Shown here piece by piece: positions 34,893 through 43,280 of a DNA stretch of 64,000 bases. Source of the DNA: Aquimarina pacifica (GTDB taxonomy: Bacteria; Bacteroidota; Bacteroidia; Flavobacteriales; Flavobacteriaceae). The translations under genes and the position numbers were made by a program. The stretch is from NCBI RefSeq assembly GCF_000520955.1, contig NZ_JACC01000028.1:26184-90183 (forward strand), written 5' to 3'. The number at the start of each line of letters is the position of its first letter. Position 1 is the stretch's first letter. The notes under the pieces were generated by a model. That model worked only from the letters and a program-made list of their open reading frames with translations. It was not told the origin of the DNA and did no database searches.

Positions 34893-34900
34893 CAAAGATA
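34893..34900 (-). promoter_or_regulatory. -7 box of the third TonB-dependent receptor
   Basis: The minus strand reads TATCTTTG, a match to TAnnTTTG, 33 bases before the receptor ATG. There is no good -33 TTG, which fits an activator-dependent promoter. Confidence 0.5.
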
Positions 34901-34934
34901 TGTCCTTTATTGAAATTATTTAACAAAATGGCGA

Positions 34935-34974
34935 AAAAATATCGACAAATGACTAAAAATATCGGTAAATGACT
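34935..34974 (-). repeat. Two 20-base tandem repeats upstream of a receptor promoter
   Basis: Two adjacent 20-base copies differ at two positions. On the minus strand each reads AGTCATTTRYCGATATTTTT. They lie about 35-75 bases upstream of the -7 box. A period of two helical turns on one DNA face suits a dimeric activator of the AraC or LytTR type. A weaker third copy (34975-34996) merges into the glmS remnant's flank. Confidence 0.5.
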
Positions 34975-34978
34975 AATA

Positions 34979-35092
34979 ATACTTCTGCAACTGACTATTT
35001 ACTCTACTATTATGGGGTCTTTAAATTTCTCGAATAATCTAAATTTTTATCTAAAACCACAACAATTGTGATACGACAATAACTTAAATTAT
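34979..35092 (-). pseudogene. Decayed duplicate of the glmS 3' end
   Basis: This stretch aligns with the last 27 codons of glmS plus the bases just after its stop. Read on the minus strand with two frame corrections it gives LSYH, then VVLDKNLDYSRNLKT, then IIVE-stop. The intact glmS reads LSYH, VMLDKNVDQPRNLAKS, VTVE-stop. One inserted and one deleted base break the frame and many positions differ, so the duplication is old. The shared part continues past the stop (AGTCAG...AGAAGTA in both). It sits between glmS and the receptor gene. Confidence 0.75.
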
Positions 35093-35135
35093 CGAGAAAC
35101 GAATACATTACTTCTAAGACTGACTATTTTTGACT

Positions 35136-36983
35136 TTACTCTACTGTTACGGATTTTGCAAGATTTCTTGGCTGATCTACATTTTTATCTAACATCACCG
35201 CAATATGATATGATAATAATTGTAATGGTATTGTTGACAAGAGCGGGGTTAAAAACTCTTCTGTTTCTGGTATTTCTATTACATGATCTGCCAATTCTTT
35301 GACTGTAACATCCCCTTCTGTAACAATTCCTATAATCTTACCTTTTCTAGATTTGATTTCTTGAATATTGCTAACTACCTTATCATAATGCCCTTTTTTT
35401 GTGGCAATTACAACAACAGGCATTTGTTCATCTATTAATGCTATTGGACCATGTTTCATTTCTGCAGCTGGGTAGCCTTCGGCATGGATATATGATATCT
35501 CTTTTAACTTTAGCGCCCCTTCTAATGCTACGGGAAAATTAAACCCTCTACCCAAATATAAGAAATTTTTTGCATTCTTATATGTATCGGCAATAAACTT
35601 GATATGCTCATTAGACTCTAAGGCCACCTTTACTTTCTCAGGAATTCTTTCTAGCTCTTGTAAATAAAAGTGAAAATCACTGTTAGAAATCGTTCCTTTT
35701 CGCTCTGCCAGTTTTAATGCAATCAGGGATAGCACTGTAATCTGTGTAGTAAATGCTTTTGTAGAAGCTACACCTATCTCTGGACCTGCATGCGTATACG
35801 CTCCTGCATGTGTTTCTCTAGATATTGAAGAACCTACTACGTTACATACACCAAAAACAAAAGCTCCACTTTCTTTAGCAAGTTTAATAGCAGCCATCGT
35901 ATCTGCAGTTTCTCCACTTTGGGATATTGCAATTACTACATCGTCTTGATGTATTACTGGATTTCTATATCTAAATTCGGATGCATATTCTACCTCAACA
36001 GGCAAGCGCACCAGTTCTTCAAAAATATATTCGGCCACAAGACCAGCATGCCAAGATGTACCACAAGCAATAATAATAATTCGTTTTGCATTTAATAATT
36101 TAGCAAGATTATCATCAATACCAGCCATTTTGATTATCCCTTCTGCCGCCAACATTCTACCTCTATAAGTATCTGTAATGGCATCTGGCTGCTCATAAAT
36201 CTCCTTAAGCATAAAATGATCGTATCCTCCTTTTTCTATCTGCTCCAAATTAATTTGTAATTCTTGCAAATAAGGCTCTACGGTAGTATCATCTATGATT
36301 TTTCTAATTTTAACTTTTTTACCTCTTCGAGCAATAGCCATCTCGCCATCCTCTAGATAAATAGCATTATTTGTATATTCTATAAATGGAGATGCATCAG
36401 ATGCAATAAAGAACTCATCCTCACCAACACCAATGGCCAACGGGCTTCCTAATCGGGCCACAACGATCTCATCTGGTTTTTGTTTATCAAAAACAGCAAT
36501 TGCATATGCACCAATAGTTTGATTCAGTGCAATCTGCACAGCTTTACCTAACTTTACATTTTCTTTGGTCTTTACATCTTCAATCAAGTTCACCAATACT
36601 TCTGTATCTGTTTCAGAAGTAAACGTATATCCTCTGTTAGACAATTCTTTACGCAATGAATCATAATTCTCTATGATCCCATTATGAATAATAACTAAGT
36701 TTCCTGAGTTCGAATAATGAGGATGCGAATTTACATCATTTGGCACCCCGTGAGTTGCCCACCTTGTATGACCTATCCCAATAGTTCCTGTTGTTGGGAT
36801 TTCCTTTTCTAATCGTTCTTCTAGATCTGCTACTTTACCTTTTGTCTTAGATAATTTAATATCATTACCATCATAAAGTGCAATCCCAGCAGAGTCATAA
36901 CCCCTGTACTCTAATCTTTTTAGTCCTTTCAAAACGATTGGATAGGCTTCTCTATGGCCAATATACCCTACAATTCCACACAT
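35136..36983 (-). CDS. glmS: Glutamine--fructose-6-phosphate aminotransferase (isomerizing)
   Basis: This 615-residue enzyme makes glucosamine-6-phosphate, the entry point to cell-wall amino sugars. It starts MCGIVGYIGHREAYP with the N-terminal nucleophile cysteine at position 2 of the glutaminase domain, followed by GIGHTRWATHG. Two sugar-isomerase domains follow (IACGTSWHAGLVAEY; SGETADT; LGRGFNFPVALEGALKLKE) and the C-terminal RNLAKSVTVE. It is the last gene of a three-gene unit (glycogen synthase-like, DUF4270, glmS), 32 bases after the DUF4270 gene. No glmS ribozyme is expected or seen. Confidence 0.98.
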   Translation of the reverse strand: MCGIVGYIGHREAYPIVLKGLKRLEYRGYDSAGIALYDGNDIKLSKTKGKVADLEERLEKEIPTTGTIGIGHTRWATHGVPNDVNSHPHYSNSGNLVIIHNGIIENYDSLRKELSNRGYTFTSETDTEVLVNLIEDVKTKENVKLGKAVQIALNQTIGAYAIAVFDKQKPDEIVVARLGSPLAIGVGEDEFFIASDASPFIEYTNNAIYLEDGEMAIARRGKKVKIRKIIDDTTVEPYLQELQINLEQIEKGGYDHFMLKEIYEQPDAITDTYRGRMLAAEGIIKMAGIDDNLAKLLNAKRIIIIACGTSWHAGLVAEYIFEELVRLPVEVEYASEFRYRNPVIHQDDVVIAISQSGETADTMAAIKLAKESGAFVFGVCNVVGSSISRETHAGAYTHAGPEIGVASTKAFTTQITVLSLIALKLAERKGTISNSDFHFYLQELERIPEKVKVALESNEHIKFIADTYKNAKNFLYLGRGFNFPVALEGALKLKEISYIHAEGYPAAEMKHGPIALIDEQMPVVVIATKKGHYDKVVSNIQEIKSRKGKIIGIVTEGDVTVKELADHVIEIPETEEFLTPLLSTIPLQLLSYHIAVMLDKNVDQPRNLAKSVTVE

Positions 36984-37015
36984 AATTTCAGTTTTTTAAA
37001 ATAATGTTATTTAGT

Positions 37016-38689
37016 TTACTTTGATGTTGTATAAAAAATATCTAACGTTAACCGTTTCGATTCAGGAACATCTTCAGTATTTCCGTAAAGGATAGTTCCT
37101 TCATGAGAAATAATAGATGCCGAGGGGATTATCTCATCGGTATTGCTGGGGGTATCACCTACTGTTGTAGCTGTTATATTTACGTTTTGAGAAACTACTA
37201 GTCCTAATTTCACATTTTCTTGATCCTCATCATCAAGAAGGTTTATAATATATTGAGTAATTTTTATTGTATACGACTCTCCATTTTCATCAGAATCACG
37301 ACTTATCCTTCCTAAATGATCTGTAATCGATTCTATAGGATCCGTTGAGTCTTGAGCATCCAAAGAATAATCCAGCATAATACTCCCAGTTTCTGAATTA
37401 AATATATAAATTCTTTCTGGTTCTGAATCACCTCCGGTTACTTTATCTTTATCTATATAAAAAGTAAGACGCGCATCATTGACCAACCAGTTTTGTCTTC
37501 TTACATAATCAAGCTCATTTTCTTCTTCACCATTTTCATTGATAATGGTGTTATTTAAAATATCAAGAACAGCATATGATCCGTCTCCTCCTTTGAGGTA
37601 CAAATTCTCTTCTCCGTTCACTGTATCCTGATTCTCTTCTTCTAATTCTTCGGCAATTTCTGCATCCAAATCCGTAGTAATTGAATTCACAACTGTACCC
37701 GAGAAACTTAATGTCAAATTATCTTGTTGAGTCAATATTTCATCGGTATCATCATCTTCATCAATATCACTTGTATCCGTTCCTTCATACGACCAATGTA
37801 GCGTAATAGAAGCATCTGACATATCAAAATTAATCAGACTACCAACCCCATTTACAGCTTCGGCCTTTAGGTAAATCCCCCTAAAATAATTTCTAAAATT
37901 ATTAGAATTAACAAACTCTGCCCCTCCTTCTTTATCCAAAAACAATGTTTTGAACACATCCAATGTTTCATCAGAAAACTTAACACGAAGTCTAGGGCTC
38001 AAACGTGTTCTTGTTATTGTTGTTTCATTATCTGCATTAACGGTTGTTACTTTTGTCACTAACTCATCTGCCGAAGGTACAAATGAATTAATTGTATGCA
38101 ACAACGTTTCTTCTGCTTCTGGCTCATAGATATCAATGTCATCAGAATAATACAGTTGCACCTGATCAGAACTTGGATCAAACTCTCTTAAGAAATAATT
38201 AGATTTATAAACGGATAATTTTATTGGTGAACTTCCATAAATCGAATCTAATTCGTAGGTCGTTGCCGTAAAGGACGATGTTGTTTGGGTGCCGTCAGAA
38301 TCAATAGCTACAACTACATCCTCGAGAGTTTCTGTCTCTGTAGCTGTACTAAAATAAGGCAAACTAAATACAATACTATCTAAAACAGCATTATCGCCAT
38401 ACTCAGGTTCAAACTCACTTATATTAACTGTCGAAAGAATATTATACATAGATCTACCATATACCGGATCATCATATAATCCCAGCAAATTATTTGGCAA
38501 GCCTGCTGTCTGTACTCTTTCTAATTTTTTACTAAAAGCAACTGGCTTTGTTGAATACAAATCATCTTCAAAATTTACATCTCCAATAATTTCACTACCT
38601 ACAGAATTAAAATCATCATCACAAGACAAAAAAGTAAAAGTAACAATGACCACGCATGTTACTTTCATTAAAGCGTTTACTAATTTCAT
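37016..38689 (-). CDS. DUF4270 family lipoprotein
   Basis: This 557-residue protein has a lipoprotein signal (VTFTFLSC, lipidated Cys about residue 23). CDDDF follows; acids directly after the cysteine are the Bacteroidota signal for surface exposure. The rest is beta-rich and acidic with the DUF4270 pattern (NNLLGLYDDPVYGRSMYNIL; NYFRGIYLKAE; ARLTFYIDKDKV). The function of DUF4270 is not established. It lies between glycogen synthase-like and glmS genes with gaps of 19 and 32 bases, so it is co-transcribed with them. Confidence 0.9.
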   Translation of the reverse strand: MKLVNALMKVTCVVIVTFTFLSCDDDFNSVGSEIIGDVNFEDDLYSTKPVAFSKKLERVQTAGLPNNLLGLYDDPVYGRSMYNILSTVNISEFEPEYGDNAVLDSIVFSLPYFSTATETETLEDVVVAIDSDGTQTTSSFTATTYELDSIYGSSPIKLSVYKSNYFLREFDPSSDQVQLYYSDDIDIYEPEAEETLLHTINSFVPSADELVTKVTTVNADNETTITRTRLSPRLRVKFSDETLDVFKTLFLDKEGGAEFVNSNNFRNYFRGIYLKAEAVNGVGSLINFDMSDASITLHWSYEGTDTSDIDEDDDTDEILTQQDNLTLSFSGTVVNSITTDLDAEIAEELEEENQDTVNGEENLYLKGGDGSYAVLDILNNTIINENGEEENELDYVRRQNWLVNDARLTFYIDKDKVTGGDSEPERIYIFNSETGSIMLDYSLDAQDSTDPIESITDHLGRISRDSDENGESYTIKITQYIINLLDDEDQENVKLGLVVSQNVNITATTVGDTPSNTDEIIPSASIISHEGTILYGNTEDVPESKRLTLDIFYTTSK

Positions 38690-38708
38690 AAATAATTTCG
38701 TCTATTGC

Positions 38709-39518
38709 TTACACCAAAACTTCTGATTGATAGAAAGCTTCATAGGCCTCAGCAAATTCATCTGGTTTTTTATATTCTAAAACTGGTTGATCTATTGTTT
38801 TTAAATGGCTTACCAACTCTTCGGGTATTTCTTCTGATCCTACTATGATCGCATCAGAATTATCTACAGCTACCTTCATTACATTGTTATATGTTGGATC
38901 TGCCAAATCTTTTATTTTTTCTCCTTCTATACCATCAAACTTCACTTTTTCCATCATATTTTTATCTAGAATCCCATCATAACCATGATCATATACCGAA
39001 GTTACTATTTTGCTTTGCCCAAAAAGGGGTTCATTAGCATAATAATTCTTTAAGTAAAGTGGCAACAGTGATGCTAGCCAACCATGCACATGAATAACAT
39101 CCGGAGACCAATTCAATTTCTTCACAGTTTCTATAACTCCTTTAGCAAAGAAAATAGCTCTTTCATCATTATCAGGAAATAATTTTCCATCTTCATCTGT
39201 CAACGTTGCTTTTCTCTTAAAATAATCTTCATTATCTATAAAGTACACTTGCATTCGCTCTTTGGGAATAGAAGCTACCTTGATAATCAAAGGCATATCT
39301 AAATCATTTATAACTAAATTCATCCCCGAAAGCCGAATTACTTCATGTAGCTGATGTCTTCTTTCATTAATATTCCCATATCTGGGCATAAAAATGCGTA
39401 TTTGCCCTCCTTTACTATTGACCATCCTTGGCGCTTCAAAAGACATTGATGAAATTTCAGTCTCTGGCAGGTAAGGTATTACTTCTGATGATACATACAA
39501 TATCCTCTTATCTTTCAT
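38709..39518 (-). CDS. Glycogen/starch synthase N-terminal-domain protein
   Basis: This 269-residue protein corresponds only to the N-terminal GT5 domain of glycogen synthase: RILYVSSEVIPYLPETEISS, IRIFMPRYGNINERRHQLHE, and DVIHVHGWLASLLPLYLKNY. The usual KTGGLADV donor-binding lysine motif is replaced by EISSMSFEAPRMV. The C-terminal GT-B domain, about 200 residues in full-length enzymes, is absent. The gene ends at a proper stop and the truncated form is normal in Bacteroidota. Activity as a glycosyltransferase on its own is doubtful. It is the first gene of the DUF4270-glmS unit and divergent from panC. Confidence 0.88.
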   Translation of the reverse strand: MKDKRILYVSSEVIPYLPETEISSMSFEAPRMVNSKGGQIRIFMPRYGNINERRHQLHEVIRLSGMNLVINDLDMPLIIKVASIPKERMQVYFIDNEDYFKRKATLTDEDGKLFPDNDERAIFFAKGVIETVKKLNWSPDVIHVHGWLASLLPLYLKNYYANEPLFGQSKIVTSVYDHGYDGILDKNMMEKVKFDGIEGEKIKDLADPTYNNVMKVAVDNSDAIIVGSEEIPEELVSHLKTIDQPVLEYKKPDEFAEAYEAFYQSEVLV

Positions 39519-39552
39519 ATAATCGATACTTTTATCGTCCTCCTTTTGGAAT

Positions 39553-39568
39553 TAATTTTGCAAAATTA
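39553..39568. promoter_or_regulatory. Perfect palindrome containing opposed -7 boxes
   Basis: TAATTTTGCAAAATTA is a perfect 16-base palindrome in the panC/glycogen synthase-like divergent gap. Each arm matches TAnnTTTG, one on each strand. The minus-strand box is well placed for the glycogen synthase-like gene, 43 bases from its ATG. Confidence 0.5.
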
Positions 39569-39599
39569 CGAAAATTTATGCAGTCTGCCAGTAATATCT

Positions 39600-39607
39600 T
39601 ATTTTTG
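39600..39607 (+). promoter_or_regulatory. Candidate -7 box for panC
   Basis: TATTTTTG matches TAnnTTTG, 24 bases before the panC ATG, the usual distance for this phylum. Confidence 0.5.
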
Positions 39608-39631
39608 CACGCCTTTAACTTTTAGACAACG

Positions 39632-40480
39632 ATGCGGGTACTCAAAAAAAGACTAGACATTCTTTCGGATGTTGCAAATTCAAAAAACAACAACAAAACC
39701 ATTGGTTTTGTTCCTACTATGGGTGCATTGCATAAAGGCCATCTTGCACTGGTAGAGAGAGCTCTCAAAGAAAATGACACTGTAATTGTTAGTGTTTTTG
39801 TTAACCCAACTCAATTTAATAACGCTGAAGATTTAGTCAATTATCCCAGAACTCTGGATACAGATGTCGAACTTTTATCAAAACTTTCTGAGGAGATAAT
39901 TATTTTTGCACCGACTCCTAAAGAGGTATACGGAGACCAAATGTCAACGGTAAATTACAACTTTAATGGTTTAGAAAACCAAATGGAAGGAAAATTTAGA
40001 CCTGGGCATTTTGATGGAGTAGGAACTGTTTTAAAACATTTTTTTGAGATTGTATCTCCCAACAAAGCGTACTTTGGAGAAAAAGATTTTCAACAATTAC
40101 AAATTGTCAAAAAATTAGTTACTATTGAAAAATTGTCAGTTCAAATTATTGGTTGTCCTATCTACAGAGAAGATACCGGATTAGCACTTAGCTCTCGAAA
40201 CAAAAGGTTAACCACCCAACAGCTTGAGGCAGCACCTCTCATTTATGCAATACTAAAAGAGGTACAAGATAACTTTGGCACAAAAAGTGTTACTACTTTA
40301 ACTAAATGGGTATCAGAACAATTTGAAAAAAATGACACCCTAGAACTTGAATATTTTGAAATTGCCAAAATATCTGATCTAAAATCTATTAAACGAAAGC
40401 AGAAAAACATGAAATACAGAGCCTTTATAGCTGTTTTTGCTGGAAAAATAAGACTTATTGATAATATTGCCCTAAACTAA
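39632..40480 (+). CDS. panC: Pantothenate synthetase
   Basis: This 282-residue enzyme joins pantoate and beta-alanine with ATP. Motifs are GFVPTMGALHKGHLALVERA (with the HxGH site), VSVFVNPTQFN, FRPGHFDGVGTVL, YFGEKDFQQLQ and the ATP-binding ALSSRNKRL. It starts the plus-strand unit panC-panD-flippase-like gene, with panD 19 bases behind. Confidence 0.97.
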   Translation: MRVLKKRLDILSDVANSKNNNKTIGFVPTMGALHKGHLALVERALKENDTVIVSVFVNPTQFNNAEDLVNYPRTLDTDVELLSKLSEEIIIFAPTPKEVYGDQMSTVNYNFNGLENQMEGKFRPGHFDGVGTVLKHFFEIVSPNKAYFGEKDFQQLQIVKKLVTIEKLSVQIIGCPIYREDTGLALSSRNKRLTTQQLEAAPLIYAILKEVQDNFGTKSVTTLTKWVSEQFEKNDTLELEYFEIAKISDLKSIKRKQKNMKYRAFIAVFAGKIRLIDNIALN

Positions 40481-40499
40481 AATTAATTAACTTTGTAAC

Positions 40500-40850
40500 A
40501 TGCTTGTACACGTAGTAAAATCTAAAATTCATCGAGTTAAGGTGACTGGTGCTGATCTTAATTATATCGGCAGCATAACCATTGACCAAGACCTGATGGA
40601 TGCTGCAAATATCATTGAAGGAGAAAAGGTACAAATTGTAAATAACAATAACGGAGAACGACTTGAGACCTATGCCATTCCTGGCCCTAGAAATAGTGGC
40701 GAAATAACATTAAATGGTGCAGCAGCCAGAAAAGTAGCCAAAGGAGATATCTTGATATTGATTACTTACGCAATGATGGACATAGAAGACGCTAAAAAAT
40801 TTAGTCCAAAACTTCTTTTTCCAAACGAAGAAAATAATCTATTAAAATAA
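40500..40850 (+). CDS. panD: Aspartate 1-decarboxylase
   Basis: This 116-residue proenzyme makes beta-alanine for the panC reaction. It should cleave itself between Gly24 and Ser25 ([18 protein letters not shown]) to form the pyruvoyl cofactor. The later motifs [11 protein letters not shown] and [17 protein letters not shown] are typical. panC and panD in one unit supply both steps around beta-alanine. Confidence 0.97.
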   Translation: MLVHVVKSKIHRVKVTGADLNYIGSITIDQDLMDAANIIEGEKVQIVNNNNGERLETYAIPGPRNSGEITLNGAAARKVAKGDILILITYAMMDIEDAKKFSPKLLFPNEENNLLK

Positions 40851-40852
40851 AA

Positions 40853-41824
40853 GTGAGTCCAAAACTTACCAAAATTCTTAAAATTATACTCCCACTGGCA
40901 CTGGGAGTTTTTTTAATTTGGTACTTTTTGAATAGCGCCACACCAGAATACAGAAAAGAGCTTTTAAGAAATATTACTACTGCCAACCCGCTATGGGTAC
41001 TTATCTCTATAACATTAGGTATCCTATCCCATCTATCACGAGCGCATCGATGGAAATTCTTATTAAGCCCTATGGGCTATCGTCCCAAATTATATAATAG
41101 TTTTATGGCTGTAATGGCAGGTTATTTAGCTAATCTAGGGGTCCCCAGATCAGGAGAAGTACTCAGAGGATTATCCCTAAGTACCTACGAAAAAGTTCCT
41201 TTCGAAAAAGCTTTCGGCACAATCGTGTCAGAGCGAATTGTAGATCTCATTATGCTTATTCTCATTACCACTTTAGCCGGAATCCTGCAAACAGAATATT
41301 TACTCACTTTTCTAAAGGAAAAAAATATCAATCCCTTAATAACACTAGGAATCTTTATAGCTCTTATTTTTATTGGTTTTCTAGGCCTACAGCTTCTCAA
41401 AAAATCTTCGATTCCATTCATTATTAAAATTAAAGACTTTGGACTTGGATTATTGGACGGCATGAAGAGTATTTTTGAAATGAAACAAAAATGGGCATTT
41501 CTATTTCATACGATACTTATATGGTGTATGTATGTGATTATGTTCTATACTATAAAATTTGCAGTCCCTAATTTAGCAAGTGCTTCCGTTGGTGTAATTC
41601 TGGTAGCTTTTGTAGTAGGATCTTTTTCTATGTCTACCACCAATGGCGGAATTGGCATTTTACCATTTCCTATAGTTGTAGGTGCTGTTTTTGTTTTTTT
41701 TGGGTTCGAAAAAAGTGATGGCGAAGCTTTTGGCTGGATCTTATGGGGGTCACAAACAGCAATAAATATAGTAGTCGGAGCGTTATCCTTTTTATTCCTT
41801 CCTATTTTAAACAGAGAAAAATAG
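40853..41824 (+). CDS. Lysylphosphatidylglycerol synthase/UPF0104-type membrane protein
   Basis: This 323-residue protein has about eight membrane helices and starts with GTG two bases after the panD stop, so it is translationally linked. The flippase-like family pattern shows LSHLSRAHRWKFLLSPMGY near residue 60, AGYLANLGVPRSGEVLRGL near 90 and the later SMSTTNGGIGILPFPIVVGA. It lacks the C-terminal lysyl-transferase domain of MprF. A role in moving a lipid or polyprenyl-linked molecule is inferred; the substrate is unknown. Confidence 0.87.
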   Translation: MSPKLTKILKIILPLALGVFLIWYFLNSATPEYRKELLRNITTANPLWVLISITLGILSHLSRAHRWKFLLSPMGYRPKLYNSFMAVMAGYLANLGVPRSGEVLRGLSLSTYEKVPFEKAFGTIVSERIVDLIMLILITTLAGILQTEYLLTFLKEKNINPLITLGIFIALIFIGFLGLQLLKKSSIPFIIKIKDFGLGLLDGMKSIFEMKQKWAFLFHTILIWCMYVIMFYTIKFAVPNLASASVGVILVAFVVGSFSMSTTNGGIGILPFPIVVGAVFVFFGFEKSDGEAFGWILWGSQTAINIVVGALSFLFLPILNREK

Positions 41825-41873
41825 GGAAATAATTTATATATTGTTCCTTGCTAAATCCTAAATCATACTACTT

Positions 41874-43019
41874 ATGAAAAAAAGTATACTTCTTATGATT
41901 GCCATTATTTGTACTTGTTCTGTACAAAGTCAGGCTATTTATGAGTCTTTTAGATCTATTAAATTAGATCAAAGTAGACAACTAAAAATTCAGTTGCCTC
42001 GTAATTATGAAAAAAATGTTGATAAAACCTACCCATTAATTATCGTACTTGATGCAGATTACCTTTTTGAACCTGTTGCAGGTAACGTAGATTATTTTTC
42101 GTATTGGGAAGATATGCCAGAATCTATTGTGGTCGGTATAAATCAAAGTAAAACAAGAGTTGATGATTGTAGGTATGATACTGCTGATTTCTTGCCTGCC
42201 GGAAAAGGTGCTCAATTTTATGAGTTTATAGGAGCAGAACTCATGCCATATCTCAATAAAAATTATCGTACCGCCCAATTAAAAATTATTGTAGGACACG
42301 ACTATAGTGCTAATTTTCTTAATTACTTTTTATTTAAAGACAATCCTATATTTTATGGATATATCTGTATTAGTCCAGAATTCGCCCCACCTATGGGAGA
42401 ACGAATCGAAAGCAAACTAGCAAACTCTTCTGATATCTGGTACTATCTCGCAACTGCAACCAACGATGCCGAAAACATTAAAAAAGAGGTGTTGGCAGTC
42501 AACGAAAAATTAAGCGCAATCGAAAATCCTGAAATGAATTATTTCTTTGATAATTTCGAAGAATCTTCTCACTATACATTGGTTGGAAAGGCAATCCCAA
42601 AAGCCCTCGAAGACATTTTTAAAATGTATAGACCTATTACCAAAAAAACATATAAAGAAGTGATTCTTAACCTAGAAACATCTCCTTATGATTATCTAGT
42701 TGATATTTACCAGACCATACGAGAATTATACGGAATAAAACGCCAAATACGAATTAATGATTTTATAGCGGTATCTACTGCTATCGAAAAAAAGGAAAAT
42801 TGGTCAGAAATGGAACCCTTGGGTAAATTGGCTGTAAAAGAGCACCCAGACACTATGCTTGGTCATTATTACTTGGGCATGTTTTATGAACAGACAGGAG
42901 AACCTAAAAAAGCTATGAGAGCTTATGAAAATGGCTTCCAACTTGATGAAGTAGCATTTTTAACCAAAGATTATATGTTAGAAAAAGTAACCAAAATCAA
43001 AGAAGATTTTGGTTGGTAA
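41874..43019 (+). CDS. Esterase-D-fold secreted protein with altered nucleophile, TPR-like end
   Basis: This 381-residue protein has a signal peptide ending SVQSQA. The alpha/beta-hydrolase fold of the esterase D type is clear from LQIQLPRNYEK-like QLPRNYEKNVDKTYPLIIVLD and the late FDNFEESSHYTLVG, which supplies a histidine. However, the nucleophile elbow reads VGHDYSANF instead of GHSxGG, so the serine is replaced by aspartate. The C-terminal 80 residues look TPR-like (MLGHYYLGMFYEQTGEPKKA). It may be a non-catalytic or differently catalytic member. It stands alone after the pan unit and has a strong terminator. Confidence 0.8.
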   Translation: MKKSILLMIAIICTCSVQSQAIYESFRSIKLDQSRQLKIQLPRNYEKNVDKTYPLIIVLDADYLFEPVAGNVDYFSYWEDMPESIVVGINQSKTRVDDCRYDTADFLPAGKGAQFYEFIGAELMPYLNKNYRTAQLKIIVGHDYSANFLNYFLFKDNPIFYGYICISPEFAPPMGERIESKLANSSDIWYYLATATNDAENIKKEVLAVNEKLSAIENPEMNYFFDNFEESSHYTLVGKAIPKALEDIFKMYRPITKKTYKEVILNLETSPYDYLVDIYQTIRELYGIKRQIRINDFIAVSTAIEKKENWSEMEPLGKLAVKEHPDTMLGHYYLGMFYEQTGEPKKAMRAYENGFQLDEVAFLTKDYMLEKVTKIKEDFGW

Positions 43020-43041
43020 TATCTAAGTAAACTATAGCAAC

Positions 43042-43080
43042 AAAAAAAGGGTGTTTTGAATATCAAAACACCCTTTTTTT
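43042..43080 (+). terminator. Hairpin terminator of the esterase-fold gene
   Basis: The long stem AAAAAAAGGGTGTTTTGA/TCAAAACACCCTTTTTTT has a small loop and a clear T run. Confidence 0.92.
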
Positions 43081-43108
43081 GTGGTTATACTACACAACTT
43101 TTATACTT

Positions 43109-43277
43109 AACCCAAATTATGCATTAAAATTTTGTAGTGAAGATTTCGACTATCACAAAACATAACATTTTTTAAGCCTTAACATCAAAATTTAGTGATG
43201 AAACTCAAAATGTGGTGGGATGCTATATCTTACACCCGTCGAAACCCAAAATATATTTTTAATGCATAAAGAGGGTT
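43109..43277. repeat. MITE-like element with 21-base terminal inverted repeats
   Basis: The ends are inverted copies: a 13-base perfect core, TTATGCATTAAAA (43117-43129) and TTTTAATGCATAA (43257-43269). Outside each lies AACCC/GGGTT, giving 18 of 21 matches. The 127-base interior is AT-rich and codes for nothing. No target-site duplication was recognised and no second copy occurs in the window, so a mobile origin is only suggested. Confidence 0.4.
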
Positions 43278-43280
43278 AGT

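Noticed and set aside
35136..36983. glmS ribozyme or Tn7 insertion at glmS
   Set aside because: The glmS ribozyme is known from Gram-positive lineages and nothing like its core precedes this gene. No Tn7 transposition genes or ends were seen beside the glmS remnant.
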